NCBI GenBank assembly: GCA_017882285.1
Contig: JADGPS010000024.1
Span: 1-40,460 of the forward strand
DNA length: 40,460 nucleotides
Reading direction: 5' to 3'
Source: Paludibacter sp.
GTDB lineage: Bacteria; Bacteroidota; Bacteroidia; Bacteroidales; Paludibacteraceae
Shown here piece after piece: positions 17,228 to 24,293 of the stretch. Position 1 is the first letter of the stretch; every line of letters begins with the position of its first letter. The notes below the pieces were generated by a model that was not told where the DNA came from, did not search any database, and saw only the letters and a list, made by a program, of their open reading frames with translations. The position numbers and the translations under genes were made by a program.

Positions 17228-17623
17228 TTATTTAGGTAAAGTTACATTCCCTTTTATCTGCAATATTACTGTTGAATTCTTTGCATTTGAATTTACAGTA
17301 ATTGACTTGTTAAAAGTTCCCGGTATTTTGGTGTTGTAATTAATTTTTATTACACCTGTTTTTCCTGGTAAGACTGGCTCTTTTGTCCAGTCGGCAATGG
17401 TGCAACCGCACGCTGGTTTAACATTACTAACTACCAAAGGAGTTTTCATTCCGTTGGTAAATTTGAATTCATAATTACCAGAACTGCCAACTTCAATAGT
17501 ACCATAATCATGAATCAACCCAGTAAAATTGATTGAATCATTTTGTTTGATTTTTTGCTTTTGTGCAAATATCACAATAGAAGTTAGACAGATTAGAAAC
17601 AAAAATGCTACAATTTTTTTCAT
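17228..17623 (-). CDS. DUF1573 exported protein
   Basis: A 131-residue protein with a cleavable-looking signal peptide (KKIVAFLFLICLTSIVIFA). A single DUF1573 immunoglobulin-like domain follows: IHDYGTIEVGSSGNYEFKFT, then NVKPACGCTIADWTKEPVLP and GVIKINYNTKIPGTFNKSI. The CGC motif is family-typical. It is probably periplasmic. DUF1573 proteins are abundant in Bacteroidetes and have no set function. Its location between the ABC ATPase gene (4 bp) and arsD (10 bp) places it firmly in the arsenic operon, where the CGC thiols could bind metalloid; this last point is inference. Confidence 0.85.
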   Translation of the reverse strand: MKKIVAFLFLICLTSIVIFAQKQKIKQNDSINFTGLIHDYGTIEVGSSGNYEFKFTNGMKTPLVVSNVKPACGCTIADWTKEPVLPGKTGVIKINYNTKIPGTFNKSITVNSNAKNSTVILQIKGNVTLPK

Positions 17624-17627
17624 GATT

Positions 17628-18305
17628 TTAATTTTTAATTATTTGTAATTTACCGTTCTTTAGTTGAATTTTTGTATTGCCGTATTCAGCAGCCATTGGG
17701 CTATGCGTTACCATTACCACAGTGGTTCCCTGTTTTTGGTTTATCTCTTTTAAAATGCCCAGAATTTCTTCCGATAGACTTGGGTCAAGATTTCCGGTTG
17801 GTTCGTCGGCAAGCAATAAATCAGGGTTGTTGGCCAAAGCCCGGGCTATTGCCACACGTTGTTGCTGACCTGCTGAAAGTTCTTTGGGGTAATGGGTAGT
17901 TCTGTCGGACAACCCAACCCATTCCAATAATTCTAATGCCCGTTTTCGGTTTTTATCCTTGTCGTTTTCTTTTACGTTTAAAGCAATAGAAATGTTTTCC
18001 AACGCTGTAAGGTAAGGTATCAGGGCAAAACTCTGCATTACGAAACCTACATGATTGCTGCGGAAAGTAGCCATGTCCTTTTCTTTTTGCAAATCTAATT
18101 CCTTGGCATTATATTTCATTTTACCTGAAGTAGGTTGTAATAAACCACCCAAAATCAAGAGTAAAGTAGTTTTTCCCGAACCCGAAGCACCTGTTATGGT
18201 AACATATGAGCCTTTTGGAATATCCAGTGAAAGATTATCAACCGCATTGATAGCTCCATCGTGGCGTTGATATGTTTTTGTGAGATTATTTATTTGTATC
18301 AGCAT
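17628..18305 (-). CDS. ABC transporter ATP-binding protein, LolD/MacB type
   Basis: A 225-residue ATPase with all motifs: Walker A GASGSGKTTLL (about residues 39-49), Q-loop GFVMQSFALIPYLT, signature LSAGQQQRVAIARAL, Walker B LLLADEPTGNLD and switch His in VMVTHSP. It belongs to the LolD/MacB/FtsE-like group that works with FtsX-type permeases, and the permease gene lies only 3 bp upstream. Together they form a mechanotransmission-type ABC complex, which usually acts on periplasmic lipoproteins, peptides or toxins rather than on ions. Its presence in an arsenic operon suggests export of an arsenic conjugate or an envelope repair task. Confidence 0.93.
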   Translation of the reverse strand: MLIQINNLTKTYQRHDGAINAVDNLSLDIPKGSYVTITGASGSGKTTLLLILGGLLQPTSGKMKYNAKELDLQKEKDMATFRSNHVGFVMQSFALIPYLTALENISIALNVKENDKDKNRKRALELLEWVGLSDRTTHYPKELSAGQQQRVAIARALANNPDLLLADEPTGNLDPSLSEEILGILKEINQKQGTTVVMVTHSPMAAEYGNTKIQLKNGKLQIIKN

Positions 18306-18308
18306 AAT

Positions 18309-19526
18309 TTAGTCCTCCTGCATGTTTGAAAATGGTTCGATTTTTCCGGCCATATAAGCTGGAATAAGAGAGCCTAAAACTGAAATGAAAATTGATAAAC
18401 CAATGGATAAAAGTAGCAACGTGTAAATTGGACTCACTACTATTCCAATGAATTGTGGACCCAACCAAACGGCTGCCAATGTTCCAACAATGTATCCGGC
18501 TATTCCACCCACAATACCCATTATCAAGGCTTTCAATACCAAGATATAATAAATGTGGCGTTTGTGATACCCAATCATGCGGAGAATTCCAATTTCTTTG
18601 CGGCGTTCGTTCACGTTAGCCCAAATATAATTTCCAATGGAAATGCTACCAACAAAAAGAATAATGATTAGAAAAACCAATGATATTTTATTCATCATTC
18701 GGTTGGTTTCTATTTGTGTAGAAACAATTTGACCAATGGTGGTGATACGTGTATCGGGCAAAATATTTCGCATTTTGCTTAGTAAACCATCCGAAATGGC
18801 ACTGCAACAGCCCATAATTTCGATAGCACTAATTTGTTCGCCGGTTGCTAAAAGCTTTTGAACTGTATGTAAGTTGGCAAACACACGGTCATCATCCACA
18901 GTACCTGTTTCGGGTAGCACTTTTACAATGCTAAAACTTTTCTTTTCTATGGTAAGTGTGCCTTGTTCTTTTAAATTGAGTCGTTGAGCTACAGCAGAAC
19001 CAACAAAACAATCCGATTCAGCAAGGTCTTGAATTCCTTTTCGTTGCAACTTTGGGTCTAAGTATTTGGCGGGTGCTGTACCCGGTTTTGGTGCACAACT
19101 GGCATTAACTTTATTGCCTTGAATTCCATTTTGTTGCCAAATTGGTTTGGAGGCAATTTCGCTTTTTGGTAAAATACCTGTCAGTACAATATTCTCGTTT
19201 CCAATTTTTACACGTCGGGAAAGTTTTGGCGACATATTATCCACGCCGGGCAAAGTGGAAGTTACTATTTTTTCTACATAACTTTCGGGGAAGGTTGGTG
19301 CGTCAATATCGGCAGAGTAGTAATTATCTACACTGGTTGCTTGTGGCAACACCAGAATGTTTGCCCCTAAATTGTCGAGGTTTACCGCCACTGCTTTTTC
19401 GGAAACGACAGAAATAGTGCGTATGCCTACAATTACTCCAATTCCAAGGGTTATAGCCAATAAACCGGAAGTAAGCTGCGACTTGCGATGCCACAGCTCT
19501 TTTATTGTTAAATCGATTAATCTCAT
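18309..19526 (-). CDS. FtsX/MacB-like ABC permease
   Basis: A 405-residue permease with the MacB topology: one N-terminal membrane segment (about 19-38), a large periplasmic domain (about 45-275), and three C-terminal segments (about 285-395) with the FtsX-like NERRKEIGILRMIGYHKRHI. The periplasmic domain has four or more cysteines, in NASCAP, ESDCF and the pair MGCCSA, unusual for MacB-like permeases and attractive as metalloid ligands. The pairing with the ATPase gene 3 bp downstream is clear. It is inner-membrane. The substrate is unknown; position within an arsenic operon is the only guide. Confidence 0.9.
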   Translation of the reverse strand: MRLIDLTIKELWHRKSQLTSGLLAITLGIGVIVGIRTISVVSEKAVAVNLDNLGANILVLPQATSVDNYYSADIDAPTFPESYVEKIVTSTLPGVDNMSPKLSRRVKIGNENIVLTGILPKSEIASKPIWQQNGIQGNKVNASCAPKPGTAPAKYLDPKLQRKGIQDLAESDCFVGSAVAQRLNLKEQGTLTIEKKSFSIVKVLPETGTVDDDRVFANLHTVQKLLATGEQISAIEIMGCCSAISDGLLSKMRNILPDTRITTIGQIVSTQIETNRMMNKISLVFLIIILFVGSISIGNYIWANVNERRKEIGILRMIGYHKRHIYYILVLKALIMGIVGGIAGYIVGTLAAVWLGPQFIGIVVSPIYTLLLLSIGLSIFISVLGSLIPAYMAGKIEPFSNMQED

Positions 19527-19571
19527 TTTTTTGATATTAAGTTCTGCTCAATTGAAGATTTGAAAATGTGT

Positions 19572-20402
19572 TTATTTAGCACATCCGGCAGGTCCACAAC
19601 CAGATCCACAACCGCCTTTTACTACAGCAACCGCCGCCGCAGCTAATTTTGAAGCATCGGGTGTTGTAGTAGAAGTTCCTGATACCTGACCTTGTGCATT
19701 GATTACTATTGTTACAGAAGCCTTCGACAATTTATCTATTCGAAGTTGGTTCATAAAACTGTTTTCTCTGCTATCATCCATATCCACTTCAACAAGAACG
19801 GCATTATTTTTTAATTTTGTAACAGCATCCTTTCCAATTTTAAGCACTTCCGATTTATCAACATGAGATTTTTTAGTAAATACCACAATGGCTGGTTTTT
19901 TATTTTCCATAGCTGCATAAACTACTTCCATTTTAGGCGAAGGGACGAGAGCTGCAATATTTGCGGAAGTTGCATCTGCAAGTGCATATCCTCCTGTTGC
20001 CATACCTTTGCTCGAAAGAACAAGAATAAGTGGAACCGGAGTGCCGGATAATCTCCATTCAGTTACTAAAGGTTCATTAATAGGCAAATCCTTATTCATT
20101 TGAATTACAGTTGCATTCTTGTAAATAGCATTTGCACCTTTGGCAATAGTCATTGCTTTATTAAGATCTGTCGCACCTGTTCCGGTTACAACTACAAATA
20201 CCGCTTTACCAGCTGCTTTGGCTTGGTTGAGTTCCGCCTGTAATGGAGAAGTAGCCTTAACGGTTTGTTTTACTTGTGTTTGTTGATTAGCACTGTTTTC
20301 GGAACTTGCCTGACTGTTCTCTTTTTTTGGGTTTGCACAAGCATTAAATGTGATTGCTACTAAAAGCAGCGATAGTAGCTGCAATTTCTTTGAAACTTTC
20401 AT
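19572..20402 (-). CDS. Lipoprotein with thioredoxin-like domains and Cys-rich tail
   Basis: A 276-residue lipoprotein. The signal peptide ends in FNAC (Cys at about 22), a Ser/Gln/Asn-rich linker reaches about residue 55, and two repeated alpha/beta domains follow (about 55-150, with KAVFVVVTGTGATDLNKAM, and about 155-260, with KPAIVVFTKKSHVDKSEVL). They look like thioredoxin-type folds without a CxxC. The tail ends in KGGCGSGCGPAGCAK, with three Cys, a probable thiol metal or arsenite site. It is most likely periplasmic and membrane-anchored. It follows arsR by 33 bp and precedes the FtsX-type permease, so it may be that transporter's binding partner. I know no established function. Confidence 0.75.
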   Translation of the reverse strand: MKVSKKLQLLSLLLVAITFNACANPKKENSQASSENSANQQTQVKQTVKATSPLQAELNQAKAAGKAVFVVVTGTGATDLNKAMTIAKGANAIYKNATVIQMNKDLPINEPLVTEWRLSGTPVPLILVLSSKGMATGGYALADATSANIAALVPSPKMEVVYAAMENKKPAIVVFTKKSHVDKSEVLKIGKDAVTKLKNNAVLVEVDMDDSRENSFMNQLRIDKLSKASVTIVINAQGQVSGTSTTTPDASKLAAAAVAVVKGGCGSGCGPAGCAK

Positions 20403-20435
20403 AATGAATTATTTTAAATTGTTTTGGTAATTAGT

Positions 20436-20780
20436 TTAATTACAATGGTTTTCATTTGTGCAGTCTACATCAACTGCCTTTATTTGAGCGAAAAAAGTGT
20501 CGAAAAGCTCCAGTTTCTCTGCAATACAGTTTCCACACAAGCAATAATTGATTTTCATACCATCAATTTCGCCATGAATCAATCCCATATCACGCAATTC
20601 TTTTAAATGCTGCGAAACGGTGGTTCGACTCAAGGGCAGTTTGTCGGAAATATCACCCGAAATGCAGGACTTGGTTTCTGCCAAATACTTTAGAATTGCC
20701 AAACGAGCAGGGTGTGAAATTACTTTGGCGAATGTGGCTAACTCTTGTAGCTCTTTTTCAAATACTTCTGATTTTATCAT
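20436..20780 (-). CDS. arsR: ArsR-family transcriptional repressor
   Basis: A winged-helix regulator of about 114 residues with the ArsR/SmtB layout: VISHPARLAILKYLA, then the recognition helix LSRTTVSQHLKELRDMGLI and the wing GEIDGMKINYCLCGNCI. The CLCGNC cysteines near the end of the wing, and CTNENHC at the C-terminus, are likely arsenite ligands; they differ in place from the E. coli ArsR site. The ATG at 20780 is chosen because the longer frame's ATG (20813) lies inside the promoter and operator, upstream of the likely transcription start. It should repress the cluster through the dyad at 20794-20813. Confidence 0.93.
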   Translation of the reverse strand: MIKSEVFEKELQELATFAKVISHPARLAILKYLAETKSCISGDISDKLPLSRTTVSQHLKELRDMGLIHGEIDGMKINYCLCGNCIAEKLELFDTFFAQIKAVDVDCTNENHCN

Positions 20781-20793
20781 GATGAGTTGTTGT

Positions 20794-20813
20794 ATGTCGC
20801 AAACATACGACAT
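20794..20813 (-). promoter_or_regulatory. arsR promoter -7 box inside an ArsR operator dyad
   Basis: On the minus strand the perfect dyad ATGTCG-N8-CGACAT encloses TATGTTTG (20800-20807), an exact Bacteroidetes TAnnTTTG promoter box. Binding of a repressor to the arms would block the polymerase directly. The transcript would start about 7-10 bp further on, leaving a short leader to the ATG at 20780. Confidence 0.75.
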
Positions 20814-20875
20814 TTATTTGTATATCGAATTTAATTGTCAGTTAATAATATCTAAATGGATAAAAATAGATAGAA

Positions 20876-20913
20876 AGAAGATAAACGCATTAGTATAAAT
20901 GCGTTTATCTTCT
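20876..20913 (-). terminator. Hairpin terminator between thioredoxin gene and arsR
   Basis: AGAAGATAAACGCATT pairs with AATGCGTTTATCTTCT around a short loop, a perfect stem of about 16 bp beginning next to the thioredoxin stop codon. It separates the thioredoxin/DGC transcript from the arsR-led operon. Confidence 0.85.
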
Positions 20914-20914
20914 A

Positions 20915-21334
20915 TTAATGAACTCCTTTAGTTTTCAATACTTTCACCAATTCTTCTTCAGGGAAAAAGCCTTCATGGCGAAAAAATTCTTTCCCTTTTT
21001 CATCCAAAAATACCTGGGTAGGAATAAGCTGAACATTGTATTTATCTCCATAAGTTTTCCCAAGCGGAGTCCATACATCGTAAAAAATCACTTTTACCTG
21101 CGAAGTGTATTTTTCTTCGATAGATTTCATAATAGGTTGCATTTGCTTACAAGGCACGCAACGCACTGAACCCAATTCGATAAAAGTTACTTTGTACTTT
21201 GGAACATGTTGTTTTTGTTCTGTAGCGGTTTTTGTTTTTTTGTTTTGAGTAGCATTTTGAGCATTGGCACTTAGCAACATAATAGCGACTAAAATAAAGG
21301 ATAATGAAAGTCTTTTAAAAAGATATTTGTTCAT
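20915..21334 (-). CDS. Exported thioredoxin-like protein
   Basis: A 139-residue protein with a signal peptide (hydrophobic stretch about 9-25, ending near SANAQ). A charged linker and a thioredoxin fold follow, with the active site SVRCVPCKQMQP at about residues 57-68 and the cis-Pro loop NVQLIPTQVFLD. It is periplasmic. In arsenic clusters of this lineage such proteins may recycle or assist the Cys-rich partners; in thioredoxin-linked arsenate reduction the partner is cytosolic, so this exported one has another duty. It lies 11 bp after the truncated DGC gene and ends in a strong terminator before arsR. Confidence 0.88.
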   Translation of the reverse strand: MNKYLFKRLSLSFILVAIMLLSANAQNATQNKKTKTATEQKQHVPKYKVTFIELGSVRCVPCKQMQPIMKSIEEKYTSQVKVIFYDVWTPLGKTYGDKYNVQLIPTQVFLDEKGKEFFRHEGFFPEEELVKVLKTKGVH

Positions 21335-21345
21335 ACGTTTACTGT

Positions 21346-21627
21346 TTAATTGATTTGTAAATTTTTAATATGTTCCACAATCTCATTTGCTTTTTCTTTT
21401 GTGAAAGGTGTTTTTCCTTTTACAATGTCGAAATCGGTTGTGTTGATATGTGTAATGTCAGTAATACCTTCTTTTCCAAGAATTTTCTCTGCACAGTTTA
21501 TCGGGCAGCCGTCCAAAACAATAATTTTAGTTTGCTGCGCTTTTACTTTTTTGCGGAAAGTGGGGAAATGGAGTAAAGCGGATATTTTACATATCCGCTT
21601 TTTCCTCTTAATCCCCATAATCCTCAT
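21346..21627 (-). pseudogene. DGC-domain protein, N-terminally truncated
   Basis: The last about 60 residues match the C-terminal half of DGC-domain (putative zinc-binding) proteins: KIIVLDGCPINCAEKIL, then ITHINTTDFDIVKGKTPFT. The normal first half, with its own CSG metal motif, is absent. Upstream of about 21545 the frame runs into Arg/Lys-rich sequence with no similarity, and a hairpin lies at 21575-21604. The gene has therefore been cut, and its present first ~28 codons are fortuitous. It sits 11 bp before the thioredoxin gene. The break coincides with the start of the island that carries the DISARM-like operon. Confidence 0.7.
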
Positions 21628-21645
21628 TTATGAGGAATGGGGATT
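21575..21645. other. Two consecutive hairpins at the island edge
   Basis: The first is AAAGCGGATAT / ATATCCGCTTT with a 5-base loop (21575-21601), followed by T residues on the plus strand. The second pairs AATCCCCAT with ATGGGGATT and TCCTCAT with ATGAGGA around two bases (21610-21645). They could be terminators isolating the arsenic cluster from the island, or the ends of an inserted element. Confidence 0.6.
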
Positions 21646-21953
21646 TTCTATTTATTATAAAAACCAAAGGTTGTCATTTCCTATGTGTTTGTAGGAATGT
21701 CGCCACCATTGAAATGTGGGGCGATATGAGCAACCATTTCGGGGTATATAGTTTACTGTTCATCTCCACTATATATACGCCAATTTGACCTAACTTTTTT
21801 TCAGTCTAAACAAAAATTTTAATTCTTGGAAAATCATCTTCATTGCAATTTCAATCTATCTCGCCAAAATGGCGAGATAATGGCGAGATAATTTATTTGT
21901 TAGATTTTCAGGTTTCTTATCTCGCCAAAAAGGCGAAGTAATGGCGAGATAAT
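21628..21953. other. Structured non-coding region
   Basis: No open frame of interest is present. The region holds a three-way-junction-like fold (21668-21734), a weaker inverted repeat built on TATATAGT / ACTATATA (about 21743-21774), and two copies of a palindromic unit TATCTCGCC-N5-GGCGAGATA starting 61 bp apart (21857 and 21918). Each unit is followed by a further GGCGAGATA. This density of inverted repeats is far above the rest of the window. Confidence 0.6.
21857..21952. repeat. Duplicated palindromic unit
   Basis: TATCTCGCC-AAAAT-GGCGAGATA (21857-21879) is followed by GGCGAGATA (21882-21890). A second, slightly decayed copy (TATCTCGCC at 21918, GGCGAAGTA, then GGCGAGATA at 21943) begins 61 bp later. 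It lies just beyond the stop of the winged-helix remnant, where related genes often encode short repeated tails, so the copies may be decayed coding repeats or operator sites. Confidence 0.7.
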
Positions 21954-22157
21954 CTATAAATTGATTAGATAGCTTATGCTTGGTCCAGCACCTAATTTAG
22001 AAATCAATTTTAAGTCAGTAAATTTCTTTAGCAAACGTTCTGCAGTTCTGGTGGGTAATCCAGTACTGATGGCAAATTCGGATTTAGTAATGGATTTATT
22101 GTTTCTGAAAATTTCAAAAGCCACCAACTCTTCGTTGCTAAGTTTATGTGGTTGATT
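21954..22157 (-). pseudogene. Winged-helix domain remnant, no start codon
   Basis: A 67-codon open stretch without an ATG reads HKLSNEELVAFEIFRNNK, KSEFAISTGLPTRTAERLLK and KKFTDLKLISKLGAGPSISY, then stops at 21954. This is a helix-turn-helix with wing, as found at the C-terminus of Fic-type and AlbA/ATP-binding regulatory proteins of Bacteroidetes. An in-frame stop (22158-22160) precedes it, seven bases past the end of the DrmB-like gene. It therefore seems to be the leftover C-terminus of a larger gene, cut when the operon arrived. Expression as a separate protein would need a non-ATG start. Confidence 0.55.
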
Positions 22158-22164
22158 TTAAATA

Positions 22165-24282
22165 TCAATAGTTTTGACTGAAAAATCCAAATTCATCGTC
22201 AACTAAAGCTCTACGGTCTAACCCTAAATTACGCTGTTCGCAGGACGTCTCTGATACAAGACAACATGAAAAGCAAGCTGCTAAATTGAGTTGTTCATCG
22301 GCTTCCCAACAGAGTGGGTCAGAAGAGCAACTTTGAGATCTTTCTAATGCAGAGAATATAATCTTTTGTATTAATCGCGGTTGACCTTGCCATACTAAAC
22401 CACCCATGCTACCTTCAGAACCATCGGCAGTATAAATTAAAACACCACACATCCTATCAGAGTAATATAAACGCTCCTTTAAACTTGCTGTCGGGTAGCC
22501 GCAACTAAATTCGAGTTCCTTGAGTATAATATGAGAGAAAGTGTGTAATAGGTAAAACATAGGTACACCATATTCATCCATTTCCTCTTTCAATGACTTA
22601 CCCAATTCGCCCGGTGATTTATTATATCTTTTTGCAAAGATCGTTTCAAATTGATTCGTCCATTGATTTATAGTGTCTCTATTAAATTCAAAGAAAATAC
22701 CTTCTCCAAAAACTTGATTTGCAGGCAGGGTAAATACTTCGTTTGTTTCATCGAAAATAGCTTGGCCTTGTTCTCTTATTACTTCTCCATTAATTCGTTT
22801 TGGTGTTGGTATTGAAACCCGATTAAATCCAAGTTGAGTACTTGTTATTGCTAATGTGGAAACTTGTTGAATTTTTTTGAAATACAAATCTAATTCTTCC
22901 GGTAATTTAATGTCATTAAACTCTAACTTATTTGAATCCTTATTAGAAGTCACATTTTCTGAAAATACTGTGAACTCTTCAAATTTGTATTGTTCTCTAT
23001 CGTCCATAACATCTTCCTTGACTTGGAGGAAATGTTTTTTGATAATTTCAGCTTCTGATTCAGTAATACTAAAACCGGCAATGTCTGCATTATCTATTAT
23101 AATATCTATTGAATCAACATACTTTTCTTTTGATAGAGTTGAGTCTTTATCTAATGCTTTTGGGAACCATTTTGAATTTAGCAATTCAAGAATCTTTTGC
23201 AAATGTATATTTGTAAGTGTATCATTCAGATAACAAACAGGAATATATAAACTATTAAATGAATCAGCGTAATATACACTATTACTCGTTGCCAATACAA
23301 ATTGCATAGTGCAACGAGTTCCATCAGTTGTTGACTTGCATGGGTTTTCAGACTTTGTATTCAGACCATTCCAAGGTGTTTCACCAGGGCATATAGGTCT
23401 AATGTTCATAATACCTTCTAAACTGTAATTCTTTAGACATTTACTGCATTTAAGAATACCCCAACTCTCTGATTGATTTCGGTTCTCAATCCATTGTAAC
23501 TCATGCTTACCCCCTGAATCACATTCTTTGCACTCATACTCAAAAAGAGGAAAACCCTTATCTTGCATCATTTCTTGTCTCTTGCCATCAATGCCAGCAC
23601 AAAATAGTTGATACCAAGGAATATCAGAAATATGACCATTCTTGCAAATTAGCAACATGGGAATCTGGTTAAGCGGTGCAAATACTTTATATGACTTATT
23701 ATTATCTTTGAAATAACGTGAAGTCTCAGAATAAGGATCTCTTGGCGGGGCAAAGAATTTTAAATTACCTTCATCACAGTTTTTTTGTTTCCAAAGTCTT
23801 TTCCATTCCGTAATTTCTTTGAAAGAACCGTTCTTAGAGCTATAAAACCAACGAGGGAAATGAACTGCCGGAATAACAAAATGATCATCAGTTAATTGAG
23901 AACCAACATCTTTTAGATATTTAGTATACAATGGGTGATTGTCCTTTTGTGGAGTGTTCCAATCATTTAAGTTTAAATGAGGAACTTCAACCAAACATTT
24001 CAAATCATTAATGGCTTGCTCATGTTTTAGAAAGCTTATAAACCTAGGATCGTCAATTATGTCGACACCACTTGATCTGGCAATAGAAGCCATATCATTG
24101 TCATTTTTATGTGCTAAAATATATTTATTTACATTCTTAATAAAACCCCAAAGTGATACTGATTGAGGCATGATAAAAAACCCCAACTTAGTTGTTATTA
24201 TTGAACCAACCCCGGCATTTGAAGAAAGTACTTTATATTTACCAACACCTTGATTGTATTGAAAATCCTTGTATATTTCCAT
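22165..24282 (-). CDS. drmB: DrmB-like DUF1998-domain protein
   Basis: A 705-residue protein. Its C-terminal quarter is a clear DUF1998 domain: GVLIYTADGSEGSMGGLVWQ, then SSDPLCWEADEQLNLAACFS and CLVSETSCEQRNLGLDRR, containing the conserved Cys set. The middle has zinc-ribbon-like Cys pairs (ICKNGH, YECKECD, LKCSKCLKNY, about residues 210-290). This is the architecture of DrmB of the DISARM antiphage system, and DUF1998 proteins act with SF2 helicases. It is 11 bp downstream of the helicase gene and last in the four-gene operon. It is cytosolic. The family assignment is good; membership of true DISARM is uncertain because other DISARM genes are missing. Confidence 0.82.
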   Translation of the reverse strand: MEIYKDFQYNQGVGKYKVLSSNAGVGSIITTKLGFFIMPQSVSLWGFIKNVNKYILAHKNDNDMASIARSSGVDIIDDPRFISFLKHEQAINDLKCLVEVPHLNLNDWNTPQKDNHPLYTKYLKDVGSQLTDDHFVIPAVHFPRWFYSSKNGSFKEITEWKRLWKQKNCDEGNLKFFAPPRDPYSETSRYFKDNNKSYKVFAPLNQIPMLLICKNGHISDIPWYQLFCAGIDGKRQEMMQDKGFPLFEYECKECDSGGKHELQWIENRNQSESWGILKCSKCLKNYSLEGIMNIRPICPGETPWNGLNTKSENPCKSTTDGTRCTMQFVLATSNSVYYADSFNSLYIPVCYLNDTLTNIHLQKILELLNSKWFPKALDKDSTLSKEKYVDSIDIIIDNADIAGFSITESEAEIIKKHFLQVKEDVMDDREQYKFEEFTVFSENVTSNKDSNKLEFNDIKLPEELDLYFKKIQQVSTLAITSTQLGFNRVSIPTPKRINGEVIREQGQAIFDETNEVFTLPANQVFGEGIFFEFNRDTINQWTNQFETIFAKRYNKSPGELGKSLKEEMDEYGVPMFYLLHTFSHIILKELEFSCGYPTASLKERLYYSDRMCGVLIYTADGSEGSMGGLVWQGQPRLIQKIIFSALERSQSCSSDPLCWEADEQLNLAACFSCCLVSETSCEQRNLGLDRRALVDDEFGFFSQNY

Positions 24283-24293
24283 AGTATAAGAAT

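Noticed and set aside
20781-20813. Upstream ATG of arsR at 20813
   Set aside because: It lies within the operator and promoter box, before the likely transcription start.
21668-21734. tRNA or tmRNA for the cloverleaf-like fold
   Set aside because: No T-loop consensus, anticodon arm or CCA end; the arms do not have tRNA lengths.
21857-21952. CRISPR array from the repeated TATCTCGCC units
   Set aside because: Only two units, palindromic through their length, without uniform spacers or cas genes.
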